Shown here piece by piece: positions 8,381 through 13,166 of a stretch of DNA of 13,166 bases (position 1 is the stretch's first letter; each line of letters starts with the position of its first letter). The position numbers were made by a program, and so were the translations under genes. The notes beneath the pieces were generated by a model that was given only the letters and a program-made list of their open reading frames with translations, was not told the DNA's origin and did no database searches. The DNA is from an uncultured Clostridia bacterium (GTDB lineage Bacteria; Bacillota; Clostridia; Christensenellales; Aristaeellaceae), in NCBI GenBank assembly GCA_946534455.1, contig CAMNCR010000199.1, positions 1 to 13,166 of the forward strand, in the 5' to 3' direction.

Positions 8381-8403
8381 ATACAAATCGTGTTCGATTG
8401 TAT
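8381..8403. promoter_or_regulatory. Imperfect palindrome, candidate regulator-binding site
   Basis: ATACAAATCG (8381-8390) and CGATTGTAT (8395-8403) are inverted copies apart from one extra A in the left arm, separated by TGTT. The element sits at the edge of the candidate leftward -35, a typical place for an activator. It contains TGTTCGA, which also occurs upstream of the transporter operon at 13053-13059. It could alternatively be a short transcript hairpin. Confidence 0.45.
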
Positions 8404-8407
8404 GTAA

Positions 8408-8420
8408 ATTCTGCACGAAT
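8408..8420. promoter_or_regulatory. Candidate operator, ATTCTGCACGAAT
   Basis: This is an ATTC-N5-GAAT inverted repeat just upstream of the regulator's ribosome binding site. The first 12 bases recur with one change at 13087-13098 and with two changes at 13049-13060, both upstream of the transporter operon. Sharing between the two promoter regions supports a common regulator, possibly autoregulation by the AraC-type protein. Confidence 0.45.
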
Positions 8421-8440
8421 GAATTCCGGAGAAAACCCGC

Positions 8441-9331
8441 ATGAAAAAATATGACGATCAGCCCTCCTTCGCCCCCATGGCGGAGAGCCCCCAGGGATAT
8501 GAGGCGCATTATCATTTCAGTGAGCACATGGAGGTCACCCAGTATCACTGCCATGATTATTTTGAATTCTATATTCATCTGCGCGGCGGCCAGTTCATGG
8601 GCGTGGATAATCAGCTCTATGCCCTCCGGCCCAATCAGCTCTTTCTCCTGCCGCCCTTCTTCATGCATGGCCTGAGCTGCAACCGTCCCATGGTCAACTA
8701 TGAGCGCGCCTATCTGAATCTCTCTCCGGAGGTCCTGCGTCAGCTGGGCTGCGGCCAGATCGATCTGGAAAGCTATTTCCGCTCCCATGCCTCTCACGGC
8801 CGCTATACCTATCAGCTCAGCGATGCCGCCGCGGAGCGGTTCATCGCGCTCATCCGCCAGATTCAGTCCCGCAGCACCCAGCCCTCGGATCCCGTCTCCC
8901 GCTTTCAGGATTATGCGCAGATGATGTCCATCCTGACCCTCGTCACCCAGGTTCTGGGCGAAGCCGCGCCCGTGGAAAGCGAGCCGATGAGCAACAGCAT
9001 CATTCAGGATATCCTCACCTATATCAATCTGCACTACACGGATCAGATTAACGTCACCGAGCTGGCCCGGATGTTCAATGTCAGCGCCTCCTATCTGGCC
9101 CACGAATTTGCGCATTTCACCAACCGCAGCGTCTATGAGTATGTGCTCTATCGCCGCATCATGCTCTCCCGCCAGCAGATGCTCGGCACCGACAGCCTGA
9201 ACACCATCGCCTTCCAGTGCGGCTTCAACGATTATTCCAATTTCCTCCGCACCTTCACCAAAATTGTCGGCATGTCCCCCAGCGCCTACCGGAAGCAGCT
9301 CCAGAGCATGCGCGGCCTGGAACTTTCCTGA
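8441..9331 (+). CDS. AraC/XylS-family transcriptional regulator with cupin sensor domain
   Basis: This 296-residue protein has the two-domain layout of AraC-family sugar regulators. The N-terminal cupin-like ligand domain (about 20-105) shows HCHDYFEFYIHLRG (36-49) and LRPNQLFLLPPFFMHG (62-77), the usual beta-barrel strands. The C-terminal domain (about 185-292) contains two helix-turn-helix motifs: INVTELARMFNVSASYLAHEF (203-223) and SLNTIAFQCGFNDYSNFLRTF (252-272), ending with the family signature GMSPSAYRK (277-285). It probably binds an imported sugar or its derivative and activates the divergent oxidoreductase operon and the convergent transporter operon. The start has GGAG nine bases upstream. 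Repeated inverted elements in both promoter regions are its candidate sites. The family is certain; ligand and targets are inferred from position. Confidence 0.95.
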   Translation: MKKYDDQPSFAPMAESPQGYEAHYHFSEHMEVTQYHCHDYFEFYIHLRGGQFMGVDNQLYALRPNQLFLLPPFFMHGLSCNRPMVNYERAYLNLSPEVLRQLGCGQIDLESYFRSHASHGRYTYQLSDAAAERFIALIRQIQSRSTQPSDPVSRFQDYAQMMSILTLVTQVLGEAAPVESEPMSNSIIQDILTYINLHYTDQINVTELARMFNVSASYLAHEFAHFTNRSVYEYVLYRRIMLSRQQMLGTDSLNTIAFQCGFNDYSNFLRTFTKIVGMSPSAYRKQLQSMRGLELS

Positions 9332-9348
9332 CATCCCCCCTAATACTT

Positions 9349-9388
9349 AAAATGGGGTGCCGGCATCACCGGCACCCCTCCCATTTTT
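9349..9388. terminator. Bidirectional terminator between convergent regulator and transporter operon
   Basis: A perfect 10-bp stem, GGGGTGCCGG (9354-9363) with CCGGCACCCC (9369-9378), closes a five-base loop. The flanks AAAATGG (9349-9355) and CCATTTT (9381-9387) are also complementary. The rightward transcript therefore gets a T-run at 9384-9388 and the leftward one gets ATTTTAAG after the stem. It serves the regulator (stop at 9331) and the solute-binding protein gene (stop at 9396). Confidence 0.88.
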
Positions 9389-9395
9389 ACCTGAA

Positions 9396-10988
9396 TTACA
9401 GATTTCCCGGGAAAACTCCGCGATAGTTCCCATCCTGATAAGCCTGACGGAACTCATCGATCATCTGCTGCGCGCCGCTGTTCAGGATATCCTGAATGCC
9501 CGCGTCATACACTTCGTCAAACTTGTCGGGAGCAGCGCTGACCACATCGGCCAGGAACTTGCCCTGCGCGCTCTTGACGGTGGCGCCGTAGTCGGTCTCC
9601 GCCTGAATGCTGACCGTGAAGCTGATCTGAGTCCAGGCATCGGTCAGAGCATCCTCGTAGGAAGCCACCACGTCGTCTTCATAGCCCGCGAAGGGCAGCG
9701 CCAGCGCGGCGTTGTTCTTCTCGTCGTCGCCATAGCACAGGCCGTTGGAGATGAACACGATATCGCCGGCATGCATCTTGTTCTCGTTCGGCACTTCGTC
9801 CGCGCTCTTCACGCCGTAGGGAATGCCGTCCTCGGTCAGGCCGGTGTAGTTGATGCCTTCAAGTCCGTTCTGCATCATGAACATGTTCTCGGGCTGAGCC
9901 ATCCAGTCCATGTACTTCATCGCGGCGATGGCGGTCTTCTCATCGGTCGTCAGCGGGATGATGATGCTCAGGCCGGCAGGCGCATAGATGTCATGCAGGG
10001 TCTTGCCGCCCAGGCTCTCGTTCTTGAAGGGGTTGACGGTGACCCAGTGGGCGCCCTCAACGTTCTTTTCCATTTCGATTTCGTAGTTCTTGTCGGTCCG
10101 CCAGGGCTGGTCGGGCTGCTGAGAGAAGAAGCCGTTGTAGCCCATGATCAGGGCGGTGTCGTTCGCCTGGTCGTTGTCGGTCAGGGCGAAGGTGTCCGGA
10201 ATGATGCCTTCGTTGTACAGCTTGTTCAGCCAGCGGAAGCCTTCCTTCGCGCCGGGCAGCATTTCAGGATTGCGCGCATAGGCGAACCAGTCTTCCTCGG
10301 TCACCTGAGAGAAATCCACCCAGGCGTCCGTGAACCGGCGCACGTTGTACAGGGGATCCGGAGCGTAGATGCCGAAGGCGAAGGGAGTCGTGGTGTCTCC
10401 GCCCAGGTTCGCGGCCTTCGCGTCTTCCAGATACTTGGTGAACTCTTCGATGTTGGTGGGCTTCTCCATGTTCAGGGCCTTCAGCCAGTCCTCACGGATG
10501 AAGTTACCGACGTTCGCGCGGGAAATCCGGCGCGCCGGCAGATACCACTGCTCCTTGACGCCGTCGCCGTCATGATCGCTCTGGCCGTAGCCCAGCAGCT
10601 CCTCACCCAGGAACTCCTTCAGGTTGGGGCCGTATTCGTTCAGCAGATCATCCAGCTGCCAGATGCCTTCGTCATCGATCGCCTGCTGCACCAGACCGCC
10701 GTTGTAGGTCAGGCAGATGTCAGGCGCGGTGCCGCCGGCCAGCGCAACGGTCAGCAGGTCGCCTTCCGTCCAGCGGGCATAGGACACGAACTCCAGCTTG
10801 ATGTGGTTCGGATCGCCGAAATGCTCCTGCGCATAGTGCAGCTGCCAGCAGTTCGTCACATCCAGACCGGCGATCTCGCGGTCATAGGTTTCCACCCGCA
10901 GGGTGATCCAGTCATCCTCCGCGAACGCAGAGCCTGCCATGCCCAGCAGCAGCGCCAGGGAAAGCAGAATAGCCAACATTTTCTTCAT
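9396..10988 (-). CDS. Extracellular carbohydrate-binding protein of ABC transporter (family 1, LplA/YtcQ-like)
   Basis: This 530-residue protein is the ligand-capturing subunit of the importer encoded upstream of it. It starts with a clear signal peptide (KK, hydrophobic core about 4-19, AFA at 21-23 as probable signal peptidase I site before EDDW). No lipobox cysteine is present, and the first cysteine is residue 47, so the protein is not predicted to be lipid-anchored, unlike most Gram-positive relatives. Family features include VALAGGTAPDI (81-91), the calcium-loop-like DHDGDGVKEQW (138-148) and REDWLKALNMEKPTNIEEF (165-183). Length fits the large LplA-type binding proteins for oligosaccharides. 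AAGGAGGAG lies about ten bases before the ATG, a very strong ribosome binding site suited to the excess of binding protein needed. The ligand cannot be read from sequence. Confidence 0.93.
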   Translation of the reverse strand: MKKMLAILLSLALLLGMAGSAFAEDDWITLRVETYDREIAGLDVTNCWQLHYAQEHFGDPNHIKLEFVSYARWTEGDLLTVALAGGTAPDICLTYNGGLVQQAIDDEGIWQLDDLLNEYGPNLKEFLGEELLGYGQSDHDGDGVKEQWYLPARRISRANVGNFIREDWLKALNMEKPTNIEEFTKYLEDAKAANLGGDTTTPFAFGIYAPDPLYNVRRFTDAWVDFSQVTEEDWFAYARNPEMLPGAKEGFRWLNKLYNEGIIPDTFALTDNDQANDTALIMGYNGFFSQQPDQPWRTDKNYEIEMEKNVEGAHWVTVNPFKNESLGGKTLHDIYAPAGLSIIIPLTTDEKTAIAAMKYMDWMAQPENMFMMQNGLEGINYTGLTEDGIPYGVKSADEVPNENKMHAGDIVFISNGLCYGDDEKNNAALALPFAGYEDDVVASYEDALTDAWTQISFTVSIQAETDYGATVKSAQGKFLADVVSAAPDKFDEVYDAGIQDILNSGAQQMIDEFRQAYQDGNYRGVFPGNL

Positions 10989-11035
10989 AGTAGAGTCTCC
11001 TCCTTTTTATATTTTTACCGCCCGGGTTTTCCCCT

Positions 11036-11051
11036 GACGGCAAATACCGTC
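11036..11051 (-). other. Small intercistronic hairpin between permease and binding-protein genes
   Basis: On the transcribed strand GACGG and CCGTC form a 5-bp stem (6 bp with a G-T wobble) directly after the permease stop codon, within the 64-base gap before the binding-protein gene. No T-run follows, so it is not a normal terminator. Such hairpins can protect upstream mRNA from 3' decay and help unequal expression. That role is inference. Confidence 0.35.
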
Positions 11052-11052
11052 C

Positions 11053-11970
11053 TTAGCCCTTCACCGCGCCGATCGTGACGCCCGCCACGAAGTAGCGCTG
11101 CACGAAGGGATACACCACCAGAATCGGCAGCGTCGCGAAGATGATCGTCGCCGGCTCGATGGATTCGGATACGCTGGTCGCCACCGTCGACGCGCCGCCC
11201 TCCATCGCGGCCACGTCCACCGCCTGGGACCCCTTGATGATGTGATACAGCTTCAGCTGCAGCGGCTGATAGGCCTTCGTGCTGATGTAGTACAGCGCGT
11301 CCTGGAAGCTGTTCCACTTGCCCACCGCGTAGAACAGCGTCAGCGTCGCCAGGGACGCCATGGACAGCGGCAGATACACCTGCCACAGCACCTGGAAGTC
11401 ATTCGCGCCGTCGATGATCGCCGCCTCCTCCAGCTCCTTGGGCAGCGCCGTGAAGAAGCTCTTGAGGATGATCATGTTGTACGTGCTCAGCATGCCCGGC
11501 AGAATCAGGGACCAGGGAGAGTCCAGCAGCCCCAGCTCCTTGATGTTCAGATAGATCGGAATCGTGCCGCCGGAGAAGTACATCGTGAACAGCGCCAGGA
11601 AGTTGAAGAACTTCCGCCCCTTCAGGCGGCTCTTGGTCAGCGGATAGGCCATCAGGATCGTCAGAATCATGGAGAACGTGGTGTACACCACCGTGATGAC
11701 CACTGTGTACAGCAGGCTGTGCACCATGCTGCTGTCCGAGAAGATCGCCTTGTAGGCCGTCGTCTCGAATTCCACCGGCCAGAAGGATACGTCGCCGCGC
11801 AGAATCGCGGATTTGGAGCTGAAGGAAACCGCCGCCACGTTCACGAAGGGAAGCAGACAGGTCAGGCTGGCCAGGAGGATCACAAACATCAGGATCACCT
11901 GCGGCACCGTCCAGACCTTCGGCTTGCTTTCTGTCATCTTTTTCTTGCTCTTGCTTGCAATCGCCGTCAT
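11053..11970 (-). CDS. Carbohydrate ABC transporter permease, YtcP/LplC-like (CUT1 family)
   Basis: This 305-residue integral membrane protein is one of the two channel subunits of a sugar importer. After a basic cytoplasmic N-terminus (KSKKK), a first membrane helix lies at about 22-48, followed by further hydrophobic segments (about 85-112, 122-140, 152-172, 205-222 and one near the C-terminus). The cytoplasmic EAA loop, ELEEAAIIDGANDFQVLWQ (179-197) continuing into VYLPLS, is the docking site for the ATPase. The C-terminus (FVQRYFVAGVTIGAVKG) is typical of YtcP/LplC proteins. It lies 19 bases after the LplB-type permease, with AAAGGAGGGG before its ATG, and 64 bases before the binding-protein gene. 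A shared MsmX/UgpC-type ATPase encoded elsewhere would be needed. Family assignment is secure; substrate is unknown. Confidence 0.94.
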   Translation of the reverse strand: MTAIASKSKKKMTESKPKVWTVPQVILMFVILLASLTCLLPFVNVAAVSFSSKSAILRGDVSFWPVEFETTAYKAIFSDSSMVHSLLYTVVITVVYTTFSMILTILMAYPLTKSRLKGRKFFNFLALFTMYFSGGTIPIYLNIKELGLLDSPWSLILPGMLSTYNMIILKSFFTALPKELEEAAIIDGANDFQVLWQVYLPLSMASLATLTLFYAVGKWNSFQDALYYISTKAYQPLQLKLYHIIKGSQAVDVAAMEGGASTVATSVSESIEPATIIFATLPILVVYPFVQRYFVAGVTIGAVKG

Positions 11971-11989
11971 GTTGCTCTCCCCTCCTTTC

Positions 11990-12928
11990 TTACCAGATGC
12001 CTTCCTCGCCGAGGCGCTTGGTCACGAGATTGGCTCCCGTGATCAGGATCATGCCGACCACCGACTGGAACAGACCGATGGCCGTCGCCCGGGCGAACTG
12101 GGAGTTCGTGATACCGGCGCGGTACACGAACGTGGACAGCACGTCGCAGTAGTTCTGCACCATGGGATTGCCCAGCACGTACGGCCGGTCAAAGCTGATG
12201 TTCATCATCTGGCCGACGTTCAGGATCAGCAGCACCACGATCGTGGAGCGGATGCCCGGCAGCGTCACGTGCCAGATCTGCTGCATCTTGTTCGCGCCGT
12301 CAATCTTGGCCGCCTCGAACAGCTCCATGTTGATGCCCGTGATCGCGGAGAGGTACAGGATCGTGCCCCAGCCCATGTTCTGCCACACGCCGACCAGCGT
12401 GTACGTCCATTGCCAGTGGGGACCGTCCGTCAGGAACGGAATGCCCTTGTCGATCCAGCCCCATTTCATCAGCGTCGCGTTGATCACGCCCGTCGACGGG
12501 GAGAAGATCTGCAGCACCATACCGCCGATGATGATCCAGCTCAGGAAGTGCGGCAGGTACAGCAGCGTCTGGGAAACCTTCTTGAAGGGCACGCTGTGCA
12601 GCTCGTTGAGCAGGATCGCCAGGACAATCGGCACCGGGAATCCGGCCACCAGTCCCAGCAGGTTCAGATACAGCGTGTTCCACAGCGCGATGGGAAAGTC
12701 CGGCATGTTCATCACGAACTTGAAGTTTTCCAGCCCGATGAACTTGCTTCCCCACATGCCCTTGAACATATTGAACTTCTGGAAAGCGATCATCAGGCCC
12801 AGCATCGGCTTGTAGCAGAAAATCAGGTAAAAAGCCACCGGCAGGATTAGCATAACATACAGCCGCCAGTCCCGCTTCAGCCAGCCCGAACCGACTTTCT
12901 TCCTGTTCTGCACAGCTCTGGTAGTCAT
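11990..12928 (-). CDS. Carbohydrate ABC transporter permease, LplB/YteP-like (CUT1 family)
   Basis: This 312-residue membrane protein is the first gene of the transporter operon and the partner of the YtcP-like permease. It has a basic N-terminus, a first membrane helix at about 22-48 and the family-typical KPMLGLMIAFQKFNMFKG (40-57). Further hydrophobic segments lie at about 84-108, 128-145, 176-195, 227-245 and 283-302. The EAA loop MELFEAAKIDGANKMQQIW (201-219) continues to HVTLPGI. The C-terminal region with YRAGITNSQFARATAIG (269-285) is characteristic of LplB-type proteins. GAGGGGG lies eight bases before the ATG. Known relatives take up plant or mucus oligosaccharides (for example pectin fragments in Bacillus), which is only a hint here. 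Confidence 0.95.
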   Translation of the reverse strand: MTTRAVQNRKKVGSGWLKRDWRLYVMLILPVAFYLIFCYKPMLGLMIAFQKFNMFKGMWGSKFIGLENFKFVMNMPDFPIALWNTLYLNLLGLVAGFPVPIVLAILLNELHSVPFKKVSQTLLYLPHFLSWIIIGGMVLQIFSPSTGVINATLMKWGWIDKGIPFLTDGPHWQWTYTLVGVWQNMGWGTILYLSAITGINMELFEAAKIDGANKMQQIWHVTLPGIRSTIVVLLILNVGQMMNISFDRPYVLGNPMVQNYCDVLSTFVYRAGITNSQFARATAIGLFQSVVGMILITGANLVTKRLGEEGIW

Positions 12929-12993
12929 GAACCGTCCCCCTCATTAAACCTGTTCAATATGGAATACATTTAACCAATCAACCTATCGTCACC

Positions 12994-13022
12994 ATTATAT
13001 AAACATGTTCTGCCTGCTTCCA
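12994..13022 (-). promoter_or_regulatory. Candidate promoter of the transporter operon
   Basis: Read leftward, a perfect -10 TATAAT (12999-12994) lies about 65 bases before the first permease ATG. At 17-base spacing the -35 position reads TGGAAG (13022-13017), only three matches to TTGACA. A good -10 with a weak -35 suits activator-dependent expression of a sugar operon. The start point is inferred and would give a leader of about 58 bases. Confidence 0.45.
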
Positions 13023-13048
13023 TGCAAATCATGCTGAAAAATATGCGA

Positions 13049-13062
13049 ATTCTGTTCGAACA
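13049..13062. promoter_or_regulatory. Candidate operator containing the palindrome TGTTCGAACA
   Basis: TGTTCGAACA (13053-13062) is a perfect 10-base palindrome, preceded by ATTC. The 12 bases from 13049 (ATTCTGTTCGAA) match the site in the regulator's promoter region at 8408 in 10 of 12 positions. It lies about 30 bases upstream of the weak -35 of the transporter promoter, a place where an activator could work. Confidence 0.45.
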
Positions 13063-13086
13063 AATCAGCTGAACCGCATTGTGCTG

Positions 13087-13098
13087 ATTCTGCACAAA
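13087..13098. promoter_or_regulatory. Candidate operator, ATTCTGCACAAA
   Basis: This word differs by one base from ATTCTGCACGAA at 8408-8419. It lies between the leftward transporter promoter and the rightward promoter at 13128, about 30 bases upstream of the latter's -35, so it could serve either or both. Confidence 0.4.
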
Positions 13099-13127
13099 AC
13101 GAGTACAAAACCCCCGCGATTTCCCTC

Positions 13128-13156
13128 TTGACATCCACCCCATTCCGTTATATAAT
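13128..13156 (+). promoter_or_regulatory. Perfect-consensus rightward sigma-A/sigma-70 promoter at the window edge
   Basis: TTGACA (13128-13133) and TATAAT (13151-13156) match the housekeeping consensus in all twelve positions, with the ideal 17-base spacer. Transcription would begin close to the right edge (about 13163) and leave the window. The driven gene is not visible. It is divergent from the transporter operon. Confidence 0.85.
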
Positions 13157-13166
13157 TCTCGCGTTG

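Larger units (their letters stand above)
8311..8440. promoter_or_regulatory. Divergent promoter region between oxidoreductase operon and araC-type gene
   Basis: This 130-base stretch is much richer in A and T than the flanking genes and must hold the start signals of both units. Leftward, the best candidate is an extended -10 TGATATTCT (8361-8353) with a poor -35 TGGCGA (8381-8376) at 17-base spacing, which fits an activator-dependent promoter. Rightward, I see no convincing hexamer pair; TATGTA at 8401-8406 is a possible -10. GGAG at 8428-8431 is the ribosome binding site of the regulator, nine bases from its ATG. A tandem TTCGTA repeat lies at 8342-8353. The inverted repeats are listed separately. 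Confidence 0.7.

Noticed and set aside
4879..8454. Long rightward open frames (4879-6126, 5951-7225, 7228-8454) opposite the oxidoreductase operon
   Set aside because: The translations are His/Arg/Pro-rich, typical of antisense shadows. The leftward frames have Rossmann and EKP motifs and good ribosome binding sites.
8189..9334. A 381-codon leftward open frame opposite the AraC-type gene
   Set aside because: The rightward frame encodes an unmistakable AraC-family protein. The leftward frame overlaps the divergent promoter region and shows no family motifs.
9357..11078. A 573-codon open frame antisense to the solute-binding protein gene
   Set aside because: It lacks recognisable domains and runs through the terminator and both ends of the well-supported gene on the other strand.

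Overview
The window looks like a chromosomal segment of a GC-rich member of the Bacillota, most likely an anaerobic gut- or rumen-type Clostridia. This is inferred from strong AGGAGG-type ribosome binding sites, an LplB/YtcP-type sugar importer without its own ATPase, an AraC-type regulator beside sugar genes, and GC-rich coding DNA with AT-rich promoters. I cannot name a species. There are eight protein genes, no RNA genes, no mobile elements, no CRISPR and no gene-free stretch above 300 bases.

Region 1 (1-4840, + strand). The left edge cuts into a very large gene encoding at least 1338 residues. Its C-terminal third carries all the landmarks of an Hsp70/actin-type ATPase, behind about 830 residues I do not recognise. 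A TrmH/SpoU-family RNA 2'-O-methyltransferase follows 32 bases later. A perfect GC hairpin with a T-run ends the unit.

Region 2 (4873-8310, - strand). Three different Gfo/Idh/MocA-family oxidoreductases form one tight operon: the first two overlap by 4 bases and the third follows after 13 bases. The first and third look like conventional NAD(P)-dependent enzymes. The middle one has lost the usual glycine-rich nucleotide motif.

Region 3 (8311-9331, + strand). A 130-base AT-rich divergent promoter region separates the oxidoreductase operon from an AraC-family regulator (cupin plus two helix-turn-helix motifs). The region holds several inverted repeats.

Region 4 (9349-12928, - strand). A bidirectional hairpin terminator separates the regulator from a convergent carbohydrate ABC transporter operon, transcribed LplB-type permease, YtcP-type permease, solute-binding protein. 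The binding protein has a signal peptide but no lipobox cysteine. No ATPase gene is present.

Region 5 (12929-13166). This is the upstream region of the transporter operon. It contains operator-like words shared with the regulator's promoter region and, at the right edge, a perfect-consensus rightward promoter for something outside the window.

Taken together, regions 2-5 read as one regulon: the regulator senses a sugar or glycoside, the transporter imports it, and the three oxidoreductases process it inside the cell. The absence of any classical glycoside hydrolase beside three dehydrogenase-fold enzymes raises the possibility of oxidation-dependent glycoside breakdown. The large Hsp70-like protein is the least familiar element.
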